From the NCBI GenBank assembly GCA_045596365.1, contig JAZOCE010000019.1, positions 1-64,000 on the forward strand: a stretch of 64,000 nt of DNA, given 5' to 3'. This DNA comes from RGIG4079 sp045596365 (GTDB taxonomy: Bacteria; Bacteroidota; Bacteroidia; Bacteroidales; Muribaculaceae). Within the stretch, counting starts at the first letter, position 1; each line of letters starts with the position of its first letter. The notes beneath the pieces were generated by a model. It saw only the letters and a list, made by a program, of their open reading frames with translations. It was not told where the DNA came from and did not search any database. Shown in pieces: positions 23,862 through 33,221 of this stretch. A program made the translations under genes and the position numbers.

Positions 23862-25072
23862 ATGAAAAAAATTATATTTTTAATTGCAATTTTATATAGT
23901 GTAAGTTTCACTATTTTTGCTGATAACAATGATATTAATCGCTATAGAAGAAGTTCAATCTGTAGTATATTATTAAAACATGACGAAGATAAATTTGTAA
24001 ATGAAATTGAAACCCAATTTCTTAATATACCAATTCCTGAACAATATAACGATCATAATCTCAGTGTAAGGGCTATATCCGTTAGAAAAAAAGGTAAATA
24101 CCAAGATGAAATTACTAATTTTATTGAACGTAATTTTATTGCAAGTCGTCTTGTTGCCAAATGGTTTGATCGCAATATTTTAACAGGGGAATGTTCTTTG
24201 GATTTAATAAAAAGCAGAGGTTTATATGACGCTACCAAAATGGATAAAGAACTTGCCAAACGTTCTGCGCGTGGTATGGCAATGCTTGAAGATGCCGGAG
24301 AAGATTTAATTGGCAACACTTATCTATTGGTAAATGAAATTACTTATATAGATAAAAACAAACGCGCACGTATGTGGGGAGCAATTGGTGCCGGATTACT
24401 TACAATAGCAACAGCAGCGAGTGGAAATCATAATGCTGATATGCAAAATTCTATTAATAGTTTAAATGATATTATTTCATCATTAAAAGGTTTCTCTGTC
24501 AAAATCCACACTCGCTTATATCGTCTTGTTTGGAATGAGGAAACATCTACTAAATTTTATAAAGATCATTTTACTATAAAACCAAACAAAGATAAATTTA
24601 ATGATTTTAATAATAATCGTGGTCTTTTTAAAATGGAATATATTGGAGAAATTACATCAAAAGGTGGAACTATTTCTTTTTTAGGTATCAATGAAGATGA
24701 ACCATATTTAATGATACGTAAAGCTTGCCAACGTGCAATAGATGATAATATAGCTGATTTACAAAAAAACATGAACCTTTCAGAATTAAAGCACCTATTG
24801 TTAGTGTTGATCCTACAATTACAGTAGAAATAGGTCTTAAAGAAGGTATAACTAAAGATTCTAAATTTGAAGTTCTTGAAGCACAAGAAAAGAACGGACG
24901 CATTGAATATAAACGTATAGGTGTTATAAAACCTGTTGCCACTAAAATATGGGATAATCGTTATATGGCAACAGAAGAAGGGGCTTATGGAGCTGACTTT
25001 GGAGCAACTACATTTGTTAAAGAAAGTGGAGGAAATTTATATCCCGGTTTATTAGTTAGATTAATTGATTAA
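23862..25072 (+). pseudogene. Exported protein with FlgT-C-like end; -1 shift at A_AAA_AAC (programmed frameshift or broken gene)
   Basis: The zero frame (23862-24827, 321 codons) has a signal peptide (ending TIFADN) and then continues to residue 303 before turning into an unrelated tail (SELKHLLLVLILQLQ). At 24763-24770 the bases A AAA AAC lie in zero-frame phase CAA AAA AAC. Slipping back one base gives a long continuation (HEPFRIKAPIVSVDPTITVE, then IGLKEGITKDSKFEVLEAQE) to a stop at 25070-25072. That C-terminal part resembles FlgT-C domains and ends GGNLYPGLLVRLID. The next gene starts 24 bases after this stop, as expected if the long product is the original one. Either the gene uses -1 frameshifting, or it has lost one A by mutation or sequencing error. 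A hydrophobic alanine/glycine stretch (WGAIGAGLLTIATAA) is near residue 168. Confidence 0.7.
24763..24770 (+). other. Slippery heptamer A_AAA_AAC with a downstream 7-bp stem
   Basis: Seven A followed by C, in the phase needed for simultaneous -1 slippage, sit at the point where the two halves of the exported protein gene change frame. ACCTATT (24793-24799) can pair with AATAGGT (24829-24835), but this begins 23 bases downstream, farther than usual stimulators. Confidence 0.5.
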
Positions 25073-25095
25073 TTATAAAATTATAATAATTTATT

Positions 25096-25689
25096 ATGAA
25101 AAAGATTTTTATAACTATTTATATAATTAGCTTTTTAATTATAGGTTGTAGTACTAAAAAATATTTTAATTTACCATCTATAACAACTAATACAGAAGCA
25201 TTAATTCAATTAAAATCAAATAAAATTAAAGCTAATGTTTTCTTTGATTATTCAAAATGCTTAGTTAATAAAAACTATATTCTAAATAGTATAGATGATA
25301 TAGATGATAATAGATTTAATAATCTTCAATCTTGGATTAAACAAGGAGAACAAAATTTTTACACTCACTTTAATCAAAATTATGGAAATAAAATTATAAA
25401 TTTAGTAGAAAATAATGAAAAAACTCAATACACAATATATTTTGATATTTATGCTATTCATTTTATGAATAAAAAAGTAATAGGAAAAATATCTACATTA
25501 ATACAAATAGGTGGAGTATATACCATTATTAATAATGCTACTAAAGAAACTATTGCTATAGATTATATTACATGCGATGGAAATGTTAATAGAGGTATTA
25601 TAAATGATCCTACTCTTGATAAACAAACTATTATAATGTATAAAAATTTAGCTAATATATTCGCATACCAAATATTACAATCTAAATAA
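25096..25689 (+). CDS. Hypothetical lipoprotein, last gene of the exported-protein operon
   Basis: A 197-residue lipoprotein (lipobox FLIIGC, Cys18, then STKKYF). The mature protein is rich in Asn, Lys and Ile, partly because the gene is extremely AT-rich. I do not recognise a family. Visible pieces include NLQSWIKQGEQNFYTHFNQN, TQYTIYFDIYAIHFMNKKVI and a hydrophobic IGKISTLIQIGGVYTIINNA strand pair. It lies 23 bases behind the frameshifted gene and is followed by a strong terminator, so it closes the operon. An outer-membrane-anchored accessory protein is likely; nothing more can be said. Confidence 0.65.
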   Translation: MKKIFITIYIISFLIIGCSTKKYFNLPSITTNTEALIQLKSNKIKANVFFDYSKCLVNKNYILNSIDDIDDNRFNNLQSWIKQGEQNFYTHFNQNYGNKIINLVENNEKTQYTIYFDIYAIHFMNKKVIGKISTLIQIGGVYTIINNATKETIAIDYITCDGNVNRGIINDPTLDKQTIIMYKNLANIFAYQILQSK

Positions 25690-25709
25690 TGTAATGAAAT
25701 TATTTATAG

Positions 25710-25739
25710 AAAGCTCGTCTTGATGGCGAGCTTTTTTTT
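25710..25739 (+). terminator. Terminator of the exported-protein operon
   Basis: AAAGCTCG and CGAGCTTT pair around a 9-base loop, followed by a run of T, 20 bases after the last stop. Confidence 0.9.
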
Positions 25740-26394
25740 GTAAATAATGTAGATAATATAATCTACATGTTGTTGATAATTATCTTAATCTTTTTTTATT
25801 CAGTTATTTATATATTTAATAAAATGTTGATTATTTGTAAATTTAGAAAATTTACATTTCATTTATTTACATTATTCTCCAAAGTTTATTATAAAATAAA
25901 CACATTATAAATAAGTTATTTAAGTCTATTTGATGGCATCATGAGATTTATTAGTTTTGCTTATAATTGTTAAGCCTTTTTCATTGTTTACATCAATGTT
26001 GATAATGTGTAAATTGTGTAGAAAAAGTTTTCAGGAGTTTTTAATAAATAAATTTGCAATTACTAAATGAGCTGATATATAATTAATCTTATTATAACTC
26101 CAAAAAAGTTAACATAAATCTATATTACAATTTTAAACGCTGTTTTGTTGAGTTATTGAGTGAAGAAATGAAGTAAAGTTATTAACTTTGCATGTTATAA
26201 ACATAATGTTGATAAAGTAGCTAATCTATTATGTTTCAAAAAGAATTGTGTAAATAAAGTTTATATAACCTCTGTTTGAAACATTGATAACTTAAAAAGC
26301 AAATAAATCACTAAAAAGTTATCATAGTTATTTACATGCATTATTATTGTTATTATAGATTTTTTATTAAAACCTAAACTTTATAATTAAAAAG
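25740..26394. other. AT-rich non-coding region with repeated short words; candidate oriC or regulatory hub
   Basis: About 650 bases without a plausible gene. TGTTGATAA occurs exactly at 25771-25779, 25997-26005 and 26207-26215 (its complement TTATCAACA differs by one base from the DnaA box TTATCCACA). A variant, TGTTGATTA, is at 25825-25833. The word ATTTACA or its complement appears at 25739, 25836, 25850, 25865, 26008, 26249 and 26330, with GTTTACA at 25985. The stretch is very AT-rich throughout and ends at nadA. The words could be DnaA-related boxes or sites for another regulator. No tRNA or RNA gene was recognised in it. Confidence 0.35.
26183..26190 (+). promoter_or_regulatory. Possible promoter -7 box ahead of nadA
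   Basis: TAACTTTG matches TAnnTTTG. A second match, TAAATTTG, lies at 26049-26056. Both are far from the nadA start (about 205 and 340 bases), so a long leader or another transcript is implied. Confidence 0.35.
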
Positions 26395-27375
26395 ATGAAT
26401 GTCGATAAAGGATATATTGATGCGCCTGTCGATAGCTCTTTAAATTTGCAAGAGGAGATTAAGCGTTTGAAAAAAGAGAAAAACGCTGTGATTCTTGCTC
26501 ATTATTATCAGAAAGGTGAAATACAAGATTTAGCCGATTATATAGGTGATAGTCTTGCATTGGCTCAGATTGCTCAAAAAATAGAAGCTCCTATAATTGT
26601 ATTGTGTGGAGTGGGCTTTATGGGTGAAACAGCTAAAATACTTTGTCCTGATAAGAAAGTATTAATTCCTGATATGAATGCAGGATGTTCGCTTGCTGAC
26701 AGTTGTCAAGCCAAAGATTTTGAAAAGTTTATCAAAGAAAATCCGGGACACACTGTTATAAGTTATGTAAATACCTCAGCTGAAGTAAAAGCTTTAACAG
26801 ATGTTGTGGTAACATCAACCAATGCTCGTCAAATAGTTGAAAGTTTTCCGGAAGATGAGAAAATTATATTTGGTCCTGATAGAAATCTTGGTAATTACAT
26901 CAATAGTATTACTGGAAGAAATATGAAATTGTGGAATGGAGCTTGTCATGTTCATGAGCAATTTTCTGTTGAAAAAATATTAGAACTAAAACGACAATAT
27001 CCTGAAGCTAAAATATTGGTACACCCTGAATGTAAAGATGTGATTGTGCGTCTTGCTGATAAAGTGGGATCAACAGCTGCATTATTGAATTATGCTGTAA
27101 ATTCTGAATTCAAAGAATTTATTGTTGCTACTGAAAGTGGTATAATTCATGAAATGACTAAAAAATGTCCCGATAAAAAATTTATACCTGCTCCACCTGA
27201 AGATGGAACTTGCGCATGCAATGAATGTAATTTTATGCGTCTAAATACGCTTGAAAAATTATATAACTGCTTAAAATATGAATTACCTGAAGTAAAAGTG
27301 GATAAAAATATTTCTGATAAAGCGGTAAAACCAATACAAAGAATGCTTGAAATATCAGCTAAACTCGGACTTTAA
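26395..27375 (+). CDS. nadA: Quinolinate synthase A
   Basis: A 326-residue cytoplasmic enzyme that condenses iminoaspartate with dihydroxyacetone phosphate to quinolinate, the second step of de novo NAD synthesis. Visible are VILAHYYQKGEIQDLADYIG (substrate-site His/Tyr), LCGVGFMGETAKI, NAGCSLADSC, HPECKDVIVRLADKVGST and a C-terminal GTCACNECNFMRLNTLEKLY. Cysteines in the CGVGFMGE, HPEC and CACNEC segments are the expected ligands of the [4Fe-4S] cluster. Length is normal. nadB and nadC are not adjacent. It starts after the long AT-rich region and is followed 38 bases later by leuS. Confidence 0.97.
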   Translation: MNVDKGYIDAPVDSSLNLQEEIKRLKKEKNAVILAHYYQKGEIQDLADYIGDSLALAQIAQKIEAPIIVLCGVGFMGETAKILCPDKKVLIPDMNAGCSLADSCQAKDFEKFIKENPGHTVISYVNTSAEVKALTDVVVTSTNARQIVESFPEDEKIIFGPDRNLGNYINSITGRNMKLWNGACHVHEQFSVEKILELKRQYPEAKILVHPECKDVIVRLADKVGSTAALLNYAVNSEFKEFIVATESGIIHEMTKKCPDKKFIPAPPEDGTCACNECNFMRLNTLEKLYNCLKYELPEVKVDKNISDKAVKPIQRMLEISAKLGL

Positions 27376-27413
27376 TAAATTAAAATAGAATAACATTAAA
27401 ACATTATATAAAG

Positions 27414-30185
27414 ATGGAATATAATCATAAGGATATAGAAAGCCGTTGGCAACAATATTGGAAAGAAAACAAAACTTATAAAACAGAGATTGATAATGCT
27501 CGTCCAAAATATTATGTACTTGACATGTTTCCTTATCCATCAGGAGCAGGATTGCATGTTGGTCATCCACTTGGATATATAGCATCTGATATCTTTTCTC
27601 GTTATAAACGTTTGCAAGGTTTTAATGTATTGCATCCAATGGGTTATGATGCTTATGGTCTTCCTGCAGAACAATATGCTATCCAAACAGGTCAACATCC
27701 AGAAGTAACAACTTTCCAAAATATAGATCGTTATCGCAATCAATTAGATAAAATAGGTTTCTGTTATGATTGGGATCGTGAAATAAAAACATGTGATCCT
27801 GAATATTACAAATGGACACAATGGGCATTTATTCAAATGTTTAATTCTTATTTTAATAAAAATGAAGAAAAAGCTCTACCTATTTCTAAATTGATTGAAA
27901 ATTTTGAAACAAAAGGTACAATCGATGTAAATGCTGCATGTGGTAAAGAAATGAATTTTACATCTGAAGAATGGAAAGCATTTACTGATAAAGAAAAAAG
28001 TGATGTTTTAATGAATTATCGCATTGCTTATCTTGGTAACACAATGGTTAACTGGTGTCCCAAACTTGGTACTGTGCTTGCTAATGATGAAGTGAGTGAA
28101 GGTGTGTCAATTCGTGGAGGTTATCCTGTTGAACAAAAGTTGATGTATCAATGGTGTCTTCGTGTATCGGCTTATGCTCAAAGATTGCTTGATGGTCTTG
28201 AAACAATAGATTGGACCGATTCATTGAAAGAAACACAACGCAACTGGATAGGTCGCAGTGAGGGTGCAGAAATGTTGTTTAAGATAGCTGATAGTGATGT
28301 AGAACTTGAAATATTCACTACTCGCGCCGATACAGTATTTGGTGTAACATTTATGGTACTTGCTCCCGAAAGTGCATATGTTCAACAGATAGTAACTGCT
28401 GATAAAAAAGAAGAAGTTGATGCTTATATAAATAGTATAAAGCATAAAACAGAACGTGAACGCATGATTGATAAAACTATCAGTGGTGTATTTACAGGTG
28501 CTTATGCTATTAACCCATTAACAGGAAAACAAATACCTGTGTGGGTGAGTGATTATGTACTTGCCGGATATGGAACAGGAGCAATTATGGCTGTTCCTGC
28601 TCATGATAGTCGCGACTATGCTTTTGCACGTCATTTTAATCTTCCTATTATTCCATTGATTGAAGGTTGTGATGTGAGCGAAGCAAGTTTTGATGCTAAA
28701 GAGGGTAAGATGATAAACTCACAAGGTGAAGAATTAAATCTTAATGGTCTTGAAGTAAAAGAAGCTATAGCAGCAACTAAAAAATATATAAGCGAAAAAG
28801 GAATAGGAAAAGTAAAAGTAAATTATAGATTGCGTGATGCTATTTTCAGCCGTCAACGTTATTGGGGTGAACCATTCCCTGTATATTATAAAGATGGTAT
28901 TCCTTACATGATGGATGAAAGTAAACTTCCATTGTTGCTTCCTGAAGTAGACAAATTTTTACCTACTGAAACTGGTGAGCCTCCATTGGGACGTGCTAAA
29001 AATTGGGCAACTGAAGAAGGTTATTCTATTGAATTGTGTACAATGCCTGGATTTGCCGGTTCATCGGCTTATTATTTACGATATATGGATCCTCGCAATA
29101 ATGATGCCTTAGTATCTAAGGAAGCAAATAATTATTGGCGTAATGTGGATTTATACCTTGGAGGATCAGAACATGCAACAGGACACTTGATTTATAGTCG
29201 TTTTTGGAATAAATTTTTGTTTGATATGGGTGTTGTTTGTGAACAAGAGCCATTCAAGAAATTGATAAATCAAGGTATGATTCAAGGTCGTTCAAACTTT
29301 GTATATCGCATAAAAGATACTAACACTTTTGTATCATATAATTTAAAGAAAGATTATGATGTAACACCCATTCATGTTGATGTGAATATTGTAGCAAATG
29401 ATATTCTTGATTTGGAAAAATTCAAAGCATGGCGTCCTGAATTCAATAATGCAGAATTTGTGTTGGAAAATGGAAAATATGTGTGTGGATGGGCAGTTGA
29501 AAAGATGTCTAAATCGATGTTCAACGTTGTAAATCCTGATGATATTGTTGAACGTTATGGTGCCGATACATTACGTCTGTATGAAATGTTCCTTGGTCCA
29601 CTTGAACAAAGTAAGCCATGGGATACAAATGGTATTGATGGAGTAAATCGTTTCTTGAAAAAATTGTGGGGACTTTTCTATAAAGGTGAAGATATGGTGA
29701 TAACAGATATTGAGCCAACAGCCGATGAATTGAAATCTCTACATAAATTAATAAAGAAAGTTACTTACGATATAGAAAACTTCTCATTTAATACATCAAT
29801 CAGTGCATTCATGATATGTGTAAATGAGTTGACATCATTGAAATGTAAGAGCAAAGCTATCTTGGAACAAGTCCTTGTTGTATTAGCTCCATTTGCTCCT
29901 CACATTACAGAAGAATTGTGGCATGTATTAGGCAATAATACCTCTATATGTGATGCAGAATGGCCTGTTCATAATGAGGAATATCTCAAAGAAGCCAATG
30001 TAACTTATGCAGTATCATTTAATGGTAAAGCTCGTTACAATATAGAAGTAGCTGTAGATACTCCACGTGAAGAGGTTGAAAAATTGGCACTTGAGCATGA
30101 AGGTGCAGCTAAATGGATTGATGGAAAATCAATACGTAAGATAATAGTTGTACCTAATAAAATTGTCAATATCGTTGTAGGATAA
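27414..30185 (+). CDS. leuS: Leucine-tRNA ligase
   Basis: A 923-residue class I synthetase that charges tRNA-Leu. The HIGH-type motif is in PYPSGAGLHVGHPLGY (about residues 42-57), the editing (CP1) domain carries GTGAIMAVPAHDSRDYAFA with its conserved Asp, and the KMSKS motif appears as EKMSKSMFNVVNPDDIV (about residue 695). The C-terminal anticodon-binding region and small final domain (IRKIIVVPNKIVNIVVG) complete the protein. Length suits the Bacteroidota form. It lies between nadA and the XTP pyrophosphatase gene in one likely operon. Cytoplasmic and essential. Confidence 0.98.
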   Translation: MEYNHKDIESRWQQYWKENKTYKTEIDNARPKYYVLDMFPYPSGAGLHVGHPLGYIASDIFSRYKRLQGFNVLHPMGYDAYGLPAEQYAIQTGQHPEVTTFQNIDRYRNQLDKIGFCYDWDREIKTCDPEYYKWTQWAFIQMFNSYFNKNEEKALPISKLIENFETKGTIDVNAACGKEMNFTSEEWKAFTDKEKSDVLMNYRIAYLGNTMVNWCPKLGTVLANDEVSEGVSIRGGYPVEQKLMYQWCLRVSAYAQRLLDGLETIDWTDSLKETQRNWIGRSEGAEMLFKIADSDVELEIFTTRADTVFGVTFMVLAPESAYVQQIVTADKKEEVDAYINSIKHKTERERMIDKTISGVFTGAYAINPLTGKQIPVWVSDYVLAGYGTGAIMAVPAHDSRDYAFARHFNLPIIPLIEGCDVSEASFDAKEGKMINSQGEELNLNGLEVKEAIAATKKYISEKGIGKVKVNYRLRDAIFSRQRYWGEPFPVYYKDGIPYMMDESKLPLLLPEVDKFLPTETGEPPLGRAKNWATEEGYSIELCTMPGFAGSSAYYLRYMDPRNNDALVSKEANNYWRNVDLYLGGSEHATGHLIYSRFWNKFLFDMGVVCEQEPFKKLINQGMIQGRSNFVYRIKDTNTFVSYNLKKDYDVTPIHVDVNIVANDILDLEKFKAWRPEFNNAEFVLENGKYVCGWAVEKMSKSMFNVVNPDDIVERYGADTLRLYEMFLGPLEQSKPWDTNGIDGVNRFLKKLWGLFYKGEDMVITDIEPTADELKSLHKLIKKVTYDIENFSFNTSISAFMICVNELTSLKCKSKAILEQVLVVLAPFAPHITEELWHVLGNNTSICDAEWPVHNEEYLKEANVTYAVSFNGKARYNIEVAVDTPREEVEKLALEHEGAAKWIDGKSIRKIIVVPNKIVNIVVG

Positions 30186-30237
30186 TAAATTAGGTGTTTT
30201 TGTCGTTAATATAATTGTCTATTAATCACAATCAATA

Positions 30238-30816
30238 ATGAAAGAAATAGTATTTGCCACTAATAATGCTCATAAATTAGAAGAAATGAGGGCTATTATT
30301 GGAAATAAATATAAAATATTAAGTCTCAAAGATATAGGTTGTGATGTAGATATACCTGAAACAGCATTAACACTTGAAGGAAATGCTGAAATAAAGGCAC
30401 GCTATATAAAAGAACATTATGGTTATGATTGTTTTGCCGATGATACAGGACTTGAGGTAGAAGCATTAAATGGTGCTCCCGGAGTTTATTCGGCAAGATA
30501 TGCAGGAGAGGAACATGATTCATTGAAAAATATGAACTTGTTGCTTGAAAATATGAAATCTATAACTAATCGCAATGCACGTTTTCGCACAGTTATTGCA
30601 TTAATAATAGGTAGTAAATTGACTATAATGGATGGTATTGTGAATGGAGAAATAACCACAATAGCTCAAGGAGAAAAAGGTTTTGGTTATGATCCTATTT
30701 TTAGACCTGAAGGATATAACGAGACTTTTGCCATGATGAGTAGTGAAGAAAAAAATAAAATATCTCATCGTGGAAGAGCTACAGCAAAATTAATAGAATA
30801 TTTAAATTTCATATAA
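30238..30816 (+). CDS. rdgB: XTP/dITP diphosphatase (RdgB/HAM1 family)
   Basis: A 192-residue house-cleaning enzyme that hydrolyses non-canonical purine triphosphates (XTP, ITP, dITP) to monophosphates and diphosphate, keeping them out of nucleic acids. The family start IVFATNNAHKLEEMRAI, the metal-site segment CFADDTGLEVEALNGAPGVY (about residues 66-85), GEKGFGYDPIFRPEGY and the final EKNKISHRGRATAKL are all present. Length is normal. It is 52 bases after leuS and 11 bases before the propeller protein gene. Cytoplasmic. Confidence 0.95.
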   Translation: MKEIVFATNNAHKLEEMRAIIGNKYKILSLKDIGCDVDIPETALTLEGNAEIKARYIKEHYGYDCFADDTGLEVEALNGAPGVYSARYAGEEHDSLKNMNLLLENMKSITNRNARFRTVIALIIGSKLTIMDGIVNGEITTIAQGEKGFGYDPIFRPEGYNETFAMMSSEEKNKISHRGRATAKLIEYLNFI

Positions 30817-30827
30817 AATTTACGATT

Positions 30828-33197
30828 ATGATGAAGAAAGCATTATTTATAATATTAGCAATATTGCCAATGGTGATGAAAGCACAATTGGCTGTTGGTG
30901 AATGGAAAGTATATCCAGTATTTGCCAATAATGTAACAAGAATGCTTGACACTTCTGAAAAAGTATATTATGTTTCAGAAGGTAACTTGTTTTCTTATGA
31001 TAAGAATACTGATGAATCATATAGTTACTCAGTCGTAAATAAATTGAATGAGAATGAAATCCATAATATTTACTATAATAAGGATAATAAATATCTATTA
31101 ATTGCTTATAAATCAGGTAATATAGATTTACTTTATGATAATGGTAAAGTAATAAATATGCCTGATATAAAAGATGCTGTTTTGAGTACAGAAAAAACAA
31201 TCAATGATGTTTGTTTTTATGAAAATCGCATCTATGTAGCTACTGTTTTTGGTTTAGTGATTTTTGATGATCAAAAACACCATGTCATTGAATCTGGAAT
31301 ATATAATAAGAATATTTTATCTATTGAAGTTTATAATAGTAAAATTTTAATTAGTATAGATTGGAAAATATATATATCAGAAGTAGATAATAAACACAAT
31401 ACAATTAGTTCATTTGTTGATTTATATGGAACTAGAGCTGATGATATGAAGGTTATTAATAATAAAATTATAGTAATAACAAATTTTGGTACATATACAA
31501 CATTAAAATTAGGTGATGTAGATGTCCAAAATAAAAGAATAACTAATTTAACAGATGTTTCAGCAAATGATGTGAAATTATTGAATGAAGACAAAGAAGG
31601 TGTTTATACATTTAATGCATCTACATTAGTTAAATTTGATAGCGAAGGCAATTATGAAAAAGTAAATTTACCAACAGAATTTCAAAGTAAGCAGATTGCC
31701 ATGTGGGAAGGTTTAAATTCTTTGTGGGCAGGAAATAATCAAGGAATTGCTAATTATGATATAAGTGGTGATGCAGTAACTATATTAAAAGATAATTTTA
31801 CTCCTGAAAGTACATCAGTTAAAAAAGTTTACTTTTTACATAGAGGAAACTCAGGTAAAATTTATTTGTCAAATATGGGTCAAAGTGATAATTATGAATT
31901 GAAAGGTTGGGTAAAATCTCAAATAAATGCAATAAATAAAGGTAAAATAGAAAATGTTTTACCTACAAAATTTACTAACATAAACGGAAATGGTAGTAAA
32001 AAGAATATACTTGATACATATAATGTTTGTGAAGATCCAGAGGATCCAAATACTTATTATGTAGGTTCTTTTTTTGAAGGTATATATAAAGTTACAGATG
32101 GAGAATGCAATACAAAATATGATTGGACAAATAGTGGAATAAAATCTATACATAGTAACTATGCATGTGTTGCATCGGCAATAACTTTTGATAAAAATAA
32201 TAATTTGTGGGCATTACAATTGGTTACATCAGGTATTCCCGTATTAAAAATGTTACCTGCCGAAGCAAGAAAAAAAGAAACACCTGTAGCAAGTGATTGG
32301 ATGCAAATTACTTTAGGAGATTTTATTGGTGGTAAAGATAATAGAATATTAGCATGTAAAAAATCAAATATGCTCATATTGACTAACGCATATGGTAAAG
32401 TAATAGGGTATGACACAAAAGGTACCTATGAAAATACATCAGATGATACATACATGGTTTGGACTAAATTTACTGACCAAGATGGAAAAAACTTTACTAT
32501 AGGCAATACAATGGCATTTGTGGAAGATCATAATGGAAAAGTGTGGATTGGTACTGATAATGGTGTTATAGAAATTACAAAGCCGACTAATCTCATAGAT
32601 GAAAAAATGACAATTAATCGTATTAAAGTACCTCGTAATGATGGTACACAATTAGCAGATTATTTATTGGAAACATTATATGTAACATCAATAGCTGTTG
32701 ATGGAACAAACAAAAAATGGCTTGGAACATTAACATCAGGAGTTTATTTGGTAAGTGAAAATGGAGATGAAATTTTAGAGCATTTCACTACTGAAAATAG
32801 TTCTTTACCTTCAAATACTATTTATTCATTGGCATGTGATCCTAATAGCAATTCTGTATTTATTGGTACTGATGTAGGTCTTGTTGAATATAGTAGTACT
32901 ACGGCTCCTGCTTCTACTGATTACTCTAATGTTTATGCTTATCCTAACCCTGTTCGTCCGGAATATACTGGATGGATTACAATAAAAGGCTTGATGGATA
33001 ACTCTCTTGTCAAAATAGCTGATGCAGCAGGAAATGTATTCTATAGTACGATATCAGAAGGAGGTATGGTTACTTGGGATGGCTGTAATACAGATGGACA
33101 GAGAGTAAAATCAGGTGTATATTATGTATTTGCTTCGCAAAGTGAAGAAGGTAATAGCGGTACAGGTGCTGTAACAAAAATTCTTGTAGTAAACTAA
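30828..33197 (+). CDS. PorZ-like beta-propeller protein with C-terminal sorting-like domain
   Basis: A 789-residue exported protein (signal peptide about 1-19, ending MVMKAQ). Two propeller regions fill most of the chain, with repeats such as EGNLFSYDKNTDESYSYSVV, GLVIFDDQKHHVIESGIYNK, GKVWIGTDNGVIEITKPTN and KWLGTLTSGVYLVSENGDE. A C-terminal beta-sandwich (about 695-789, YAYPNPVRPEYTGWITIKGL to ILVVN) resembles type IX secretion sorting domains. Order, length and domain make-up match PorZ of Porphyromonas, a surface protein of the type IX system that helps attach A-LPS to cargo. Many gut Bacteroidales keep a homologue without a proven type IX system, so the role here is open. In a likely operon with leuS and rdgB. 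Confidence 0.75.
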   Translation: MMKKALFIILAILPMVMKAQLAVGEWKVYPVFANNVTRMLDTSEKVYYVSEGNLFSYDKNTDESYSYSVVNKLNENEIHNIYYNKDNKYLLIAYKSGNIDLLYDNGKVINMPDIKDAVLSTEKTINDVCFYENRIYVATVFGLVIFDDQKHHVIESGIYNKNILSIEVYNSKILISIDWKIYISEVDNKHNTISSFVDLYGTRADDMKVINNKIIVITNFGTYTTLKLGDVDVQNKRITNLTDVSANDVKLLNEDKEGVYTFNASTLVKFDSEGNYEKVNLPTEFQSKQIAMWEGLNSLWAGNNQGIANYDISGDAVTILKDNFTPESTSVKKVYFLHRGNSGKIYLSNMGQSDNYELKGWVKSQINAINKGKIENVLPTKFTNINGNGSKKNILDTYNVCEDPEDPNTYYVGSFFEGIYKVTDGECNTKYDWTNSGIKSIHSNYACVASAITFDKNNNLWALQLVTSGIPVLKMLPAEARKKETPVASDWMQITLGDFIGGKDNRILACKKSNMLILTNAYGKVIGYDTKGTYENTSDDTYMVWTKFTDQDGKNFTIGNTMAFVEDHNGKVWIGTDNGVIEITKPTNLIDEKMTINRIKVPRNDGTQLADYLLETLYVTSIAVDGTNKKWLGTLTSGVYLVSENGDEILEHFTTENSSLPSNTIYSLACDPNSNSVFIGTDVGLVEYSSTTAPASTDYSNVYAYPNPVRPEYTGWITIKGLMDNSLVKIADAAGNVFYSTISEGGMVTWDGCNTDGQRVKSGVYYVFASQSEEGNSGTGAVTKILVVN

Positions 33198-33221
33198 TAT
33201 ATTTAGAAAACTTGCTTAGTA

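Noticed and set aside
25740..26394. CRISPR-like repeats
   Set aside because: The repeated words are 7-9 bases, irregularly spaced and in both orientations, with no spacer structure.
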